A DNA stretch of 64,000 nucleotides from Collinsella aerofaciens (GTDB lineage Bacteria > Actinomycetota > Coriobacteriia > Coriobacteriales > Coriobacteriaceae), in NCBI RefSeq assembly GCF_902364945.1, contig NZ_CABJFS010000007.1, forward strand, positions 32,029 through 96,028. Reading direction: 5' to 3'. The position numbers and the translations under genes were made by a program. Under the pieces are notes generated by a model. The model was not told the origin of the DNA. It did not search any database and worked only from the letters and a program-made list of their open reading frames with translations. Position 1 is the stretch's first letter, and each line of letters opens with the position of its first letter. This document shows positions 53,305 to 63,755 of the stretch, piece after piece.

Positions 53305-55401
53305 TTACTTTTTGCGGGCAAGCTCACCGATGTTGGCAATGCCGGAGAAAACGGCCTCGAAGCGGTTGAGCAGCTTAAGGCGATTATCGCGAAGCTGCTC
53401 GTCTTTGTCCATGACCATGACCTCATCGAAGAAACGGTCGATGGGCGCGCGCAGGGCGGCGAGGGCGGCAAATGCGGCCGGGTAGTCCTCGACAGCAAGG
53501 GCGGCATCGACAGCGGTCTGAGCGGCCTCGGAGGCGTCGGCGAGCGCGAGCTCGACCTCGCCCATCAGGCTGCGGTCATACTCCGCACCAAGCTCAGGCT
53601 TGGAGATATGCGCGGCGCGGGCATAGGCGGTCGCCAGGTTGTCGAACGTCTCAGCGTCGTTCTTGCGGGCCTCGTCGAGGGCGGCGCAGCGGGCGAAGAA
53701 GACGGACGGGGCGATAATGTGCACCGCGGAGACGGCGGCAACGGTATCGGCCGGGATCTTTTCGTCGCGGGCCATGCTCACCAGGCGGCCATGGAAGAAG
53801 TCACGAACCTGCTGGGCGACCTCGGCGGCGTCGAACTCAATGCCCTGCTCGCTATAGAGCTCGAGCGCAAAGTCGATGAGCGACGTGGGATCGATCGGCA
53901 GACGGTCGCGCAGGATGTTGATGATACCGATAGCGGCACGACGCAGCGCGTAGGGATCGGAGGAGCCAGTCGGGGGCTCGCCGATGGCAAAGATACCGGC
54001 GATGGTATCAAGCTTGTCGGCGCAGGCCACGATGCAGCCAGCGGTGCCCTCGGGCAGCTCGTCACCGGCAAAACGGGGACGATAGTGATCGCGAATGGCG
54101 TGGGCGACCTCGTCGTTCTCCCCCATCGCGGTGGCGTAGTAACCGCCCATCACGCCCTGCTGACTCGTGAATTCGACGACGGCGTTGGATACCAGGTCGG
54201 CCTTGCACAGGTGCGCGGCACGAGCAGCGTCGGCGGCAAGATGGGCGCCCAAATGAGCCTCGCGGGCAATAGCGAGCGCGAGCTGCTCAATACGCTCGGA
54301 CTTGGCGAGCACGCTGCCGAGCTTCTCCTGGAAGGCAACCTTGGACAGACGCTCACGGAACTCGTCGAGGGAGATCTTCAGGTCCTCCTCGTAGAAGAAC
54401 TTAGCGTCGTCCAGACGGGCGCGCACGACGCGCTCGTTACCGTCGATCACGCGCTCGGCATTCTCGGGCTTGCTGTTGGAGACGACCACGAACTCACGCG
54501 TCAGCTTGCCCTCGCCGTCATAGATCGGGAAGTAGCGCTGGTTGGTGAGCATGGACTCGCAGATGATCTCGTGCGGGACCTTGAGGAACTCCTCATCGAA
54601 GGTACCGACGAGCACCGTCGGCCACTCGCAGAGGTTGATAACCTCCTCAAAGACCTTCTTGGGCGTATCGACATGGCAGCCGGGACGGGCAGCCTCGACC
54701 TCGGCGATACCGGCTAGAATCGCCTCGCGACGGCGCTCGGCAGAAAGCACGCCGGCGTCCTCGAGCACCTGCTCGTAGGCGGCGGGGCTAGCGACAACGT
54801 GGTCACCGGGGCCAAGCACGCGATGGCCGCGCGTAGTGTTGCCGCTCGTCACGTCGGCAAACGACACGGGCACAACATCCTCGCCCAGAAGGCAGCAGAT
54901 CCAGCGGACCGGGCGCACGAAGGTGGCGTGCTCGTGGCCCCAGCGCTGACTACGGTAGTTGGGCCACTGCAGGCCGGCGATGGTCTTCTCGCACAGGGCC
55001 GTCAGGATCGGAGTAGCCGGAGCGGAAGGAATGTTCTTCTCGGCAAAGACGTACTCACGGCCGTCGGTGTCCTCGCGACGGACCAGATCCTCGGCAGCCA
55101 CACCGCACTTGCGGGCGAAGCCCTGGGCGGCCTTGGTGGCGTTACCGTCAGCGTCGAAGGCGATGTTGGCCGCAGGGCCACGCTTGACCTCGTGAACCTC
55201 ATCGGTCGCAGTGGCGACGTTGGCCACGAGCGCAGCCAGACGACGCGGACTCGAGATCACGCGGACCTCGCCATGGGCCAGACCGGCCTCGTCGAGGCCC
55301 TTGGCGATCATGGTGCCAAGCTGCTTGACAGCATTGTTCAGCGGTGCGGAGGGCATTTCCTCCGTACCGATCTCAAACAGGAAATCCTTAGCGTCTGCCA
55401 T
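53305..55401 (-). CDS. glyS: Glycyl-tRNA synthetase beta subunit
   Basis: Large subunit of the alpha2-beta2 glycyl-tRNA synthetase, providing tRNA binding. The 698-residue protein has the family start DFLFEIGTEEMPSAPL, a B3/B4-like region, the HD-like domain and a C-terminal DALR-type anticodon domain. It starts 3 bases after glyQ. Confidence 0.96.
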   Translation of the reverse strand: MADAKDFLFEIGTEEMPSAPLNNAVKQLGTMIAKGLDEAGLAHGEVRVISSPRRLAALVANVATATDEVHEVKRGPAANIAFDADGNATKAAQGFARKCGVAAEDLVRREDTDGREYVFAEKNIPSAPATPILTALCEKTIAGLQWPNYRSQRWGHEHATFVRPVRWICCLLGEDVVPVSFADVTSGNTTRGHRVLGPGDHVVASPAAYEQVLEDAGVLSAERRREAILAGIAEVEAARPGCHVDTPKKVFEEVINLCEWPTVLVGTFDEEFLKVPHEIICESMLTNQRYFPIYDGEGKLTREFVVVSNSKPENAERVIDGNERVVRARLDDAKFFYEEDLKISLDEFRERLSKVAFQEKLGSVLAKSERIEQLALAIAREAHLGAHLAADAARAAHLCKADLVSNAVVEFTSQQGVMGGYYATAMGENDEVAHAIRDHYRPRFAGDELPEGTAGCIVACADKLDTIAGIFAIGEPPTGSSDPYALRRAAIGIINILRDRLPIDPTSLIDFALELYSEQGIEFDAAEVAQQVRDFFHGRLVSMARDEKIPADTVAAVSAVHIIAPSVFFARCAALDEARKNDAETFDNLATAYARAAHISKPELGAEYDRSLMGEVELALADASEAAQTAVDAALAVEDYPAAFAALAALRAPIDRFFDEVMVMDKDEQLRDNRLKLLNRFEAVFSGIANIGELARKK

Positions 55402-55404
55402 GGC

Positions 55405-56316
55405 TTACGCCACCTCGCCTTCCTGGTCGGCATTCTCGTTGACTCCGGCGACCTCGGCCATATAGGCCTCGCAGCACGCCTTGGCGACGGCGCGGACGCG
55501 CAGGATGTAGTTGGCACGCTCGACCGCGGACAGGGCGCCGCGGGCATCGAGCAGGTTGAAAGCGTGGCTGCACTTCATGACACAGTCATACGCTGGCAGC
55601 GGCAGCTTGCGCTCCAGGCAGGAATGGCACTCGGCCTCGTAGTCGTCAAACTTCTGACGCATCATCTCGACGTTGGCGACCTCAAAGTTATAAGCACTGA
55701 ACTCGCGCTCGTTCTCGAGGAACACGTCGCCATAGGTCATGGGCGTACCGTCGGGCAGGTAGCTCCACACCAGGTCGTAAACGGAGTTGACGCCCTGGGC
55801 ATACATGGCGATACGCTCCAGGCCATAGGTGATCTCGACGGGCACGGGGTCGACCTCGATGCCGCCCACCTGCTGGAAGTACGTAAACTGCGTGACCTCC
55901 ATGCCGTTGAGCCAAACCTCCCAGCCAAGGCCCCAGGCGCCCAGGGTTGGGCTCTCCCAGTCATCCTCGACAAAGCGGACGTCATGGTCGTTGGGGTCCA
56001 GGCCAATGGCGGCCAGCGAACCCAGGTAGAGCTCCTGGGCGTTGACCGGCGAGGGCTTGATGAGCACCTGGAACTGATAGTAGTGCTGCAGGCGGTTAGG
56101 GTTCTCGCCGTAGCGGCCGTCGGCGGGACGGCGGCAGGGCTGCGCATAGCAGGTGCGCCACTCGGCGGGACCGAGCGAGCGCAGCGTGGTCGCGGTATGG
56201 AAGGTACCGGCACCGACCTCGGAGTCATAGGGCTGCATAATGACGCAGCCCTGCTCGCCCCAGTACTGCTGGAGGCGCAGGATGATGTCTTGGAAGGAAA
56301 GCGATGAAGCGTTCAT
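55405..56316 (-). CDS. glyQ: Glycyl-tRNA synthetase alpha subunit
   Basis: Class II catalytic subunit of the heterotetrameric glycyl-tRNA synthetase. The 303-residue protein has [37 protein letters not shown] and [18 protein letters not shown], all family hallmarks. Only 59 bases separate it from lepB, which leaves no room for a T-box; a TATAGT at 56368-56363 may be its -10. Confidence 0.97.
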   Translation of the reverse strand: MNASSLSFQDIILRLQQYWGEQGCVIMQPYDSEVGAGTFHTATTLRSLGPAEWRTCYAQPCRRPADGRYGENPNRLQHYYQFQVLIKPSPVNAQELYLGSLAAIGLDPNDHDVRFVEDDWESPTLGAWGLGWEVWLNGMEVTQFTYFQQVGGIEVDPVPVEITYGLERIAMYAQGVNSVYDLVWSYLPDGTPMTYGDVFLENEREFSAYNFEVANVEMMRQKFDDYEAECHSCLERKLPLPAYDCVMKCSHAFNLLDARGALSAVERANYILRVRAVAKACCEAYMAEVAGVNENADQEGEVA

Positions 56317-56375
56317 GCCTCTAATATCCCCTCGTCGAAACGATTACACGGTTAGGTACTGTACTATAGCGGTTT

Positions 56376-56939
56376 TTAGTCGATAGCGCCGATGCGGTTG
56401 AGCGGCCAGTAGCGCACAAGCGCCACAGCGATCAAATCAGAGCGATCGACGGGACCAAAGTAGCGCGAGTCGGCAGAGTTTTCGCGGTTGTCGCCCATCA
56501 CCCACAAGCACCCGTCGGGAACGGTGTAGGGATAACTCACCTGGGCGCCAGGCGCTTGGACCGAAAGCGGCCAGCTCATGCCGGTCGTATAGTCCTCATC
56601 GAGCGCCTGGCCGTCAACGACCACGCGACCGTCCTGCAAATCGACCGTCTGGCCGGCCGTGGCGATAACGCGCTTGACAAGAACATCGTGCTCGGAGGTG
56701 CCATCGGGGTTGTGAAACACCACGATATCGCCCTGCTTGACGGGCTGGCCGAGCTCAAGGCTCACCTTTTGCGCCAAGATCTGGTCGCCAATCTCGATCG
56801 TGGACTCCATGGAGCCGGTGGGCACCACAAAGGGCTCGACCACAAAGGTGCGGATCAGGAAGGTGGCCACGAGCGCGATTGCGATGACCGCGATCCACTC
56901 AAAGGCGCCCCTCAACGCGGAATGCTGCGATGGAACCAT
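56376..56939 (-). CDS. lepB: Signal peptidase I
   Basis: Membrane serine protease that removes signal peptides from exported proteins. The 187-residue protein has one N-terminal membrane segment (about 14-36), catalytic serine in PTGSMEST and catalytic lysine in VLVKRVIATAG, plus the C-terminal GDNRENSADSRYFGPV box. The ATG at 56939 has GAGGAG right after the trmD stop; the longer frame to 57047 lies in trmD. Confidence 0.96.
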   Translation of the reverse strand: MVPSQHSALRGAFEWIAVIAIALVATFLIRTFVVEPFVVPTGSMESTIEIGDQILAQKVSLELGQPVKQGDIVVFHNPDGTSEHDVLVKRVIATAGQTVDLQDGRVVVDGQALDEDYTTGMSWPLSVQAPGAQVSYPYTVPDGCLWVMGDNRENSADSRYFGPVDRSDLIAVALVRYWPLNRIGAID

Positions 56940-56941
56940 TC

Positions 56942-57700
56942 TCACTCCTCGCTCTGCGAATACGAAGCGTCCAGAATCTCCTGCGCGTATGCGCGCTCCT
57001 GGGGCGTAAGCCGCGCCGTCTCGATCAGATCGGGACGCCAACGACAAGTGCGCTCGATGGCATTCTTGCGGCGCCAGGCATCGACCTTAGCGTGATCTCC
57101 GCTCACGAGCACCGGAGGCACACCCTGGCCATTGAACTCAGCGGGGCGGGTGTACTGCGCATACTCGAGCAGGCCTCCGTCCTCGGCGGTCGAGAACGAC
57201 TCGTCGACGTTGCTCATCTCGTCGCCCAGGGCGCCGGGAATCAGGCGTACGACGGCATCGGCAACGACCATAGCGGGAAGCTCGCCGCCCGTGAGCACGT
57301 AATCGCCGATCGACAGGCGCTCGTCGGCATACGCATAGGCACGCTCGTCGACACCTTCGTAACGGCTGCACACAAACAGCAGGCGCTCGCTTTTGAGCAG
57401 GCGCTCGGCCACATGCTGCGTAAAAGGCTCGCCGCACGGGGTGAAGAACACCACCGTCGGCTTGGGGCCCTCCGCGCTAATGGCCTCGATGGCCTCGGCG
57501 ATAGGCTCGACCTTCATGAGCATGCCCTGCCCGCCGCCGTACGGCTCGTCATCGACGGTACGATGGCGGTCGTGCGTCCAGTCGCGCAGGTTATACGCCT
57601 TAAAATCAAAAAGGCCGGCCTTGCGGGCGCGGCCCAAAATCGATGTGGACATGACGGGCTCAAACATCTCGGGAAAGACCGAAAGGGTCTCAATCAGCAT
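56942..57700 (-). CDS. trmD: tRNA (guanine-N1)-methyltransferase
   Basis: SPOUT enzyme that makes m1G37 to prevent frameshifting. The 252-residue protein has DEPYGGGQGMLM, SRYEGVDER and YVLTGGELPAMV of the knotted SAM site. GGGAGG precedes the ATG. It belongs to the rpsP-khpA-rimM-trmD-lepB unit. Confidence 0.97.
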   Translation of the reverse strand: MLIETLSVFPEMFEPVMSTSILGRARKAGLFDFKAYNLRDWTHDRHRTVDDEPYGGGQGMLMKVEPIAEAIEAISAEGPKPTVVFFTPCGEPFTQHVAERLLKSERLLFVCSRYEGVDERAYAYADERLSIGDYVLTGGELPAMVVADAVVRLIPGALGDEMSNVDESFSTAEDGGLLEYAQYTRPAEFNGQGVPPVLVSGDHAKVDAWRRKNAIERTCRWRPDLIETARLTPQERAYAQEILDASYSQSEE

Positions 57701-57710
57701 GTTGTCCTCC

Positions 57711-58232
57711 CTACTTGTCCATATCGATCAAGCCATCCATCACGTGGACGGAAATTGTTCCTGCATCGGGAAGATCGAGCACGACCCGCTCGATCACGGG
57801 AATCAGTACCTCGCCGTACCGATCGCCTTCGACAACCCAAACATCGTTGGCAGGCGTCGACATGATCTCGACAATCGTGCCGAGCGAACCGAAGCGCTCG
57901 TCGACCACCTCGCGACCCATCAGGTCGGTATAGGCGGCGTCGAGCGAATCGAGCTCAAAGTCGTCACGATTTGCCAGCACATAGCATCCCGTGATGCCCT
58001 CGGCGGCCGTCAAGTCGTCAATGCCCTCAAACGAGACCAGATCGCCATCGCCCGTATCGGTGACGGACACGACCGTGCAAAAGCGGTCGCGCTTGAGCGC
58101 CGGCGGCGTCAGGGCGACGCGCATACCCGGCTCTAATACAGAAGGAAGCCCCCGCAGCGGCTGCGCGAGGACCTCCCCCTTCCTTCCGTGCGGCTTGACC
58201 ACACGGGCGATGTTTTTGTACTGGGACCTCAA
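57711..58232 (-). CDS. rimM: Ribosome maturation factor RimM
   Basis: Helps assemble the 30S head by binding S19. The 173-residue protein has the N-terminal barrel KNIARVVKPHGRKGEV and the C-terminal PRC-barrel (DLMGREVVDER onwards). The start is TTG with only TAGGA nearby, 4 bases after khpA, so translation may depend on coupling. Confidence 0.93.
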   Translation of the reverse strand: MRSQYKNIARVVKPHGRKGEVLAQPLRGLPSVLEPGMRVALTPPALKRDRFCTVVSVTDTGDGDLVSFEGIDDLTAAEGITGCYVLANRDDFELDSLDAAYTDLMGREVVDERFGSLGTIVEIMSTPANDVWVVEGDRYGEVLIPVIERVVLDLPDAGTISVHVMDGLIDMDK

Positions 58233-58236
58233 GGTC

Positions 58237-58521
58237 CTAGCCCAGAACCTCTACCTCGACAGCAGTGTCGAGGCGAGCGGCCAGTGCACGGGCGAGCGTG
58301 CGAATGGCCTTGATGGTACGGCCACGACGGCCGATGACCTTAGCGACGTCATCCTCGGCGACAGAAACCTCAATCGTAGAGGCGTCATCACCATCAATGA
58401 CCTCAAGGCTCACGGAATCCGGGTCGTCGACGATCTGAACAACGAGATATTCGACGAGATCGGCGATGCGATCTGAGAGCATTGCCTCACCCTCGAGCTG
58501 TGCAGCGTCAACCTCAGGCAC
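58237..58521 (-). CDS. khpA: KH-domain RNA-binding protein KhpA
   Basis: Small RNA-binding protein of the YlqC/KhpA type, which in other Gram-positives pairs with KhpB and affects cell division and translation. The 94-residue product has one KH domain with the loop GRRGRTIKAIR. The GTG at 58521 has GAGGAG overlapping the rpsP stop; an ATG at 58482 would still include the domain. Its place between rpsP and rimM is conserved. Confidence 0.92.
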   Translation of the reverse strand: MPEVDAAQLEGEAMLSDRIADLVEYLVVQIVDDPDSVSLEVIDGDDASTIEVSVAEDDVAKVIGRRGRTIKAIRTLARALAARLDTAVEVEVLG

Positions 58522-58524
58522 GAT

Positions 58525-58866
58525 TTACTCCTCGGCGCCCTCAGCGGCCTCAGCGGCAGCCTTAGCGGCCTCGGCCTCTTTGGCGAGCTGCTTCTTGGAC
58601 TTCTTGACGACGGTCTCGGTCTTCTCGCCCTCGTTGGCGGCCTTGACCAGAGCGGCGACGGCGTCGGTGAGCTGAGCGCCCTTGGACTGCCAGTCGGCGA
58701 TCTTCTCGAGGTCGAGGTTGATGGTCTTGGGGGCGGTCATCGGGTTGTAGCGGCCAACCTCCTCGATGATACGACCGTCACGCGGGGCGCGGGAATCGGC
58801 GACGACGACACGGTAGTACGGACGCTTCTTAGCGCCGTGACGAGCAAGGCGAATCTTGACTGCCAA
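58525..58866 (-). CDS. rpsP: 30S ribosomal protein S16
   Basis: Small-subunit protein important in 30S assembly. The 113-residue product starts (M)[23 protein letters not shown] from a TTG at 58866 with GGAGGAG six bases upstream. It has a C-terminal tail of about 30 residues rich in Ala, Glu and Lys beyond the usual ~85. Such tails occur in actinobacterial S16. It heads the rimM-trmD cluster. Confidence 0.96.
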   Translation of the reverse strand: MAVKIRLARHGAKKRPYYRVVVADSRAPRDGRIIEEVGRYNPMTAPKTINLDLEKIADWQSKGAQLTDAVAALVKAANEGEKTETVVKKSKKQLAKEAEAAKAAAEAAEGAEE

Positions 58867-58994
58867 AGGAAACTCCTCCAACCAAGCAGCTTTAGGCTGC
58901 AACTACAAACAAACAGTTGAACATAATACGCCATCGACGCGGGCAGGTGAAGTCCGTGAGACCAACTTCTTCGGTGTAGTCGAGGGCAAATCCA

Positions 58995-59022
58995 TATCTT
59001 AGACAAGAATTCGGGATTTGCA
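58995..59022 (-). promoter_or_regulatory. Promoter of the rpsP cluster
   Basis: On the minus strand TTGCAA (59022-59017), 16 bases, then TAAGAT (59000-58995). It is a good sigma-70-type match, with a leader of about 120 bases before rpsP. Confidence 0.6.
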
Positions 59023-59106
59023 AGCACATACACGCACCCCACATGAGCTGCGCGGTATACTCATGACATGGAAAGACGCGAACATACATACGGTTATGAG
59101 GATGCC

Positions 59107-60321
59107 ATGAGCGTCACGCCGCCTCCCTGGACGGGTCCGGCGGTGGGCCTCATGGACCTCGATGCGTTTTTTGCGAGCGTGGAGATGCTCGATCATCCCG
59201 AATGGCGCGGAAAGCCACTCATCGTGGGCGGAGACGCCGATTCGCGTGGCGTCGTGTCCACGTGTTCGTATGAGGCGCGCCGCTTTGGCGTGCACTCTGC
59301 CATGGCCTCGGCCGAGGCGCGGCGCTTGTGCCCGCAAGCCATTTGGACGCACGGGCACTTTGATCGCTACCGCGAGGTGAGCGCGCAGGTCATGGCGATT
59401 CTTGCCGAGGAGACGCCGCGCGTTGAGCGCGTATCCATCGACGAAGCCTTTATCGATATCACACCGGGTCGCTTTGCGCCCGAGGACCCACTGCTGGTTG
59501 CACGGCGTATAAGCGACCGTGTGGCAGCGCTGGGAGTGACGTGCTCCATTGGCGTGGGCTGCAACAAGACGGTCGCAAAGATCGCAAGCGAGCGGGATAA
59601 GCCGTTTGGGCTGACCATCGTGCGCCCCGGAACCGAGCAGCGCTTTTTGGCCGCGCTGCCGGTATCTGCCATGAGCGGCATCGGGCGCTCGGCCGAGGAG
59701 CGACTGCGCCGTATGCGCATCTACACGCTCGGCGAGCTGTCACGCGCGCCGGAATCCACCTTGGCCTCTATTTTTGGCGTCAACGGCGAACGTATGCGTC
59801 AGCGTGCGCTGGGACTTGAAATCTCCGAAGTCACGAGTCTCGATGAAGAGCGCGAGGTCAAGTCGGTCAGCAATGAACGCACCTTTGCTAAAGATTTGAC
59901 TGAGCGTGGGGATATTGAGGCGGCGATTGCGCTGCTGGGCGAGTCAGTGGGACGCCGCCTGCGCCGTCAGGGACTAACGGGCGCCACGGTGACGCTCAAG
60001 CTCAAGTATTCGTATGGAAACGGTCGCTCGGCACAGCGCCGGCTGCCTCATCCGACCGACGATGAGAACATCTTCGTGGCGGTTGCACTCGAACTGCTCG
60101 ACAACATCTGGCAGGAAGGAATGCACGTGCGCTTAGCAGGCATCGGCATGAGCGACTTCGACCACCAAGGCGGCATCCAAACCGACCTGTTCTGCGAGAT
60201 CGATGACCGCGGAGCCCAATCCAGCGACCGCCGCGACCTCTCCGTCGCCATCGATGCCGTCCGAGACAAGTTCGGCGACACCGCGCTATCCTTCGGCCGC
60301 CAATCCCGCTTCAACGATTAA
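59107..60321 (+). CDS. dinB: DNA polymerase IV (DinB)
   Basis: Y-family translesion polymerase. The 404-residue protein has LMDLDAFFASVE (catalytic Asp), YEARRFGVHSAM, SIDEAFIDITP (Asp-Glu), a helix-hairpin-helix thumb (SGIGRSAEERL) and the little-finger domain. ATG 59107 has GAGG upstream and a 40-base leader from a TATACT at 59056-59061. ATG 59068 would be almost leaderless and adds 13 unrelated residues. No clear LexA site was found. It lies alone on the plus strand between two minus-strand clusters. Confidence 0.93.
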   Translation: MSVTPPPWTGPAVGLMDLDAFFASVEMLDHPEWRGKPLIVGGDADSRGVVSTCSYEARRFGVHSAMASAEARRLCPQAIWTHGHFDRYREVSAQVMAILAEETPRVERVSIDEAFIDITPGRFAPEDPLLVARRISDRVAALGVTCSIGVGCNKTVAKIASERDKPFGLTIVRPGTEQRFLAALPVSAMSGIGRSAEERLRRMRIYTLGELSRAPESTLASIFGVNGERMRQRALGLEISEVTSLDEEREVKSVSNERTFAKDLTERGDIEAAIALLGESVGRRLRRQGLTGATVTLKLKYSYGNGRSAQRRLPHPTDDENIFVAVALELLDNIWQEGMHVRLAGIGMSDFDHQGGIQTDLFCEIDDRGAQSSDRRDLSVAIDAVRDKFGDTALSFGRQSRFND

Positions 60322-60332
60322 CCGCCTTTGGT

Positions 60333-60376
60333 CAAAAAGAAAGCTGGGCAGGTACGGAAAACCGCAACTGCCCGGC
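60333..60376 (-). terminator. Terminator after rsfS
   Basis: GCCGGGCAGTTGCGG / CCGTACCTGCCCAGC stem (some mismatches) followed by TTTCTTTTTG on the minus strand. It ends the rpmA-to-rsfS run and may also help stop dinB transcripts from the other side. Confidence 0.75.
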
Positions 60377-60384
60377 AAAATGCG

Positions 60385-60422
60385 CGAGGCTAACTAAAAG
60401 CCCCGTATCAAATGAGCCACTA
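60385..60422 (-). repeat. Short dispersed repeat at the rsfS 3' end
   Basis: On the minus strand, from the rsfS stop, TAGTGGCTCATTTGATAC then GGGGCTTTTAGTTAGCC. It aligns over about 33 bases with the element after ppsR (52339-52397), which shares the ACGGGGCT core and flanks, and again begins at a TAG stop codon. Confidence 0.55.
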
Positions 60423-60875
60423 GAGGAGGTCGAGGGGGAGCTGGGGGGCGTCACCCCAGAGCTTTTCTAGACGGTAGAAGTCGCGGGCTTCGGGAGTGAA
60501 GACGTGAACGACGACCGAGCCGTAGTCCATGAGCATCCAGGTCTTCTGCTCGCGGCCCTCGATGGAGAACGGATGCTCGCCGCAAGCCGCGGCGACCTTC
60601 TCCTCGATCTCGTCGACGATAGAATCGACCTGGCGGTTGTTGGTACCGGTGGCAAGCACAAAGTAGTCGCACACGTCGGAAAGCTCGGTCAGGTCGAGCA
60701 CCTGCACGTCCTCGCCCTTCTTGTCGTAGGCGGCCTGCGCGGCGGCGCGGGCGACATCCTCGGCGGCGACACCGCTCGCGGACAGCGAGGCGGCGGTGCG
60801 GTCGGACGTGGCAACGAAACTCTTGTGCTCCACACCTTCAAGAATCTGCTCGTCAGTCATGGTCTCATCGGCCAT
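60420..60875 (-). CDS. rsfS: Ribosome silencing factor RsfS
   Basis: Binds L14 on the large subunit and blocks subunit joining in slow growth. The 151-residue protein has the RsfS core (VLDLTELSDVCDYFVLATGTNNRQVDSI, WMLMDYGSVVVHVF, FYRLEKLWGDAP). About 40 N-terminal residues, Ala-rich and acidic, are extra to the usual ~110. The ATG at 60875 has GAGG six bases upstream. The nadD-yqeK-rsfS order is widely conserved. Confidence 0.94.
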   Translation of the reverse strand: MADETMTDEQILEGVEHKSFVATSDRTAASLSASGVAAEDVARAAAQAAYDKKGEDVQVLDLTELSDVCDYFVLATGTNNRQVDSIVDEIEEKVAAACGEHPFSIEGREQKTWMLMDYGSVVVHVFTPEARDFYRLEKLWGDAPQLPLDLL

Positions 60876-60903
60876 GGAATACCTCTTTCTAGACACACCC
60901 GAG

Positions 60904-61524
60904 CTAGCGCAGCTGGGCGTAATGGTTGTAAATCGTAATAGCCGTGGGATAAAGATAGCGCCCGGACTGGATCACATAGACCAGACCCTGCGCAAAACAG
61001 GAGAAGAACAACTCGTCGAGCGAGGACTTCCCCACCATCTTGCGCAGCGCATGGGCATAGTCGCCGTGGCGGTTGGGCTCGATGGCATCTGCCACAAAGA
61101 CCACCATATCGAGCGGCGTCATGTCGCAAGCACCCACGGTGTGACGGTCGACAGCCTGAAAGACTGCCGGCGACAGCTCGGGAAAAAGCTGCGGAAGCTC
61201 ATAGGCGGCAACAGGGCCATGCAAAAGCGGCGTCGCGGCGGAAGGAGAGCCGGCAACCTTGATGCCATAGTGAAGCGCGCGGGCCACGAGCTCGTCATCG
61301 GAAAGCACCTTGTCCCAGTCGTGAATTAAGCCGGCGGCAGCCGCATCAAAGCGGTCAACGCCGTAGACCTCGGCCAGATGAAGTGCGGTCTCGGCAACAC
61401 CCAGCGAATGCACATAGCGCTTGCGCTTATCTTTCATGCGAACATCGAGCAGCTCTTGAATGCGCTTGAGCAGCGCGCGCTCATCGCCCTCAAACTGATC
61501 CTCTACCGACAACGTAGCCCCCAT
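60904..61524 (-). CDS. yqeK: HD-domain Ap4A hydrolase (YqeK type)
   Basis: HD-superfamily phosphohydrolase; YqeK proteins cleave diadenosine tetraphosphate symmetrically. The 206-residue protein has the metal ligands in HSLGVAETA, the HD pair in AGLIHDWDK and later DRHTVG and VADAIEPNR. The ATG at 61524 overlaps the nadD stop by one base (TGATG). Confidence 0.88.
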   Translation of the reverse strand: MGATLSVEDQFEGDERALLKRIQELLDVRMKDKRKRYVHSLGVAETALHLAEVYGVDRFDAAAAGLIHDWDKVLSDDELVARALHYGIKVAGSPSAATPLLHGPVAAYELPQLFPELSPAVFQAVDRHTVGACDMTPLDMVVFVADAIEPNRHGDYAHALRKMVGKSSLDELFFSCFAQGLVYVIQSGRYLYPTAITIYNHYAQLR

Positions 61525-62201
61525 CACTCAAAATCTTCTTGGCCCAAATCGGCATATAGCCTGCGCTTGCGAATGTAGCCGAGCACGGACTCGCTCGTAA
61601 GATAGCGCACGCTCATGCCGCGGGCAACTCGCTTACGAATGTTCGTCGAGCTGATCGCCAGCGCCGGAATCTGAATATAGCGCACGTCGAACGGCAGCCC
61701 CGACTCTTTGATTCGGGCACGCGCCGTATCGATATCAAAGCCCGGTCGCGTCGCCGCAATAAAGGTAGCAAGCTCAGCAATTCGCTCGGCATCATGCCAG
61801 GTCACAATATCAATAATCGCGTCGGCGCCCGTAATAAAGTAGAGCTTTACCTGCGGCGGATAAAAGTCGCGAAGGGCATGAAGCGTATCGGCCGTATAGG
61901 TTACGCCCGGACGGTCAATCTCGAACCGGCTCGCCAAAAAAGCCGGATTCGCGGCGGTGGCGAGAACCGTCATGGCATAACGGTCCTCAGCAGGCGTCAC
62001 CGGTTTGTCGAGTTTAAAGGCAGGAGAGCCGGCCGGCATAAAGAGCACAGCGTCCAAGTCGAGCGACTCGCGCGCCTGCTCGGCAGTCACCAAGTGCCCG
62101 TAATGAATCGGGTCGAAGGTGCCGCCCATAATGCCAAGCCGAAACTCTTTGCCCTCTTTTATGGGCAGCTCGGGCAAACCGATTCCACCGCGCAGCGACA
62201 T
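61524..62201 (-). CDS. nadD: Nicotinate-mononucleotide adenylyltransferase
   Basis: Makes deamido-NAD from NaMN and ATP. The 225-residue protein has the nucleotidyltransferase motif GGTFDPIHYGHL (His-x-x-His-like loop) and the C-terminal ISSTNIRKRV. About 20 residues precede the usual start near RLGIMGG. It starts 3 bases after obgE. Confidence 0.95.
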   Translation of the reverse strand: MSLRGGIGLPELPIKEGKEFRLGIMGGTFDPIHYGHLVTAEQARESLDLDAVLFMPAGSPAFKLDKPVTPAEDRYAMTVLATAANPAFLASRFEIDRPGVTYTADTLHALRDFYPPQVKLYFITGADAIIDIVTWHDAERIAELATFIAATRPGFDIDTARARIKESGLPFDVRYIQIPALAISSTNIRKRVARGMSVRYLTSESVLGYIRKRRLYADLGQEDFE

Positions 62202-62204
62202 GGC

Positions 62205-63683
<1,479 letters not shown>

Positions 63684-63686
63684 CTA

Positions 63687-63730
63687 CAAAAAGAGGGAGA
63701 CCCTTGAATCCTAAAACTCAAGTGCCTCCC
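63687..63730 (-). terminator. Terminator after rpmA
   Basis: GGGAGGCACTTGA / TCAAGGGTCTCCC stem with one mismatch and one G-U pair, followed by TCTTTTTG on the minus strand. It may reduce read-through into obgE, which starts 15 bases later. Confidence 0.75.
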
Positions 63731-63755
63731 ACATATGTGCTCTATGAAGGGTGAA

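Noticed and set aside
56317..56375. T-box riboswitch upstream of glyQ
   Set aside because: The gap is only 59 bases, too short for a T-box, and no specifier or antiterminator sequence is seen.
59077..59094. LexA-like site (CGAAC...GGTT) at the dinB start
   Set aside because: The half-sites do not have the spacing of the Gram-positive LexA box, and the segment lies downstream of the presumed -10.
59068..59106. Leaderless dinB starting at ATG 59068
   Set aside because: The ATG is only 7-10 bases from a TATACT box, so a leaderless start is conceivable, but the extra 13 residues do not resemble DinB and ATG 59107 has a GAGG site and family-like N-terminus.
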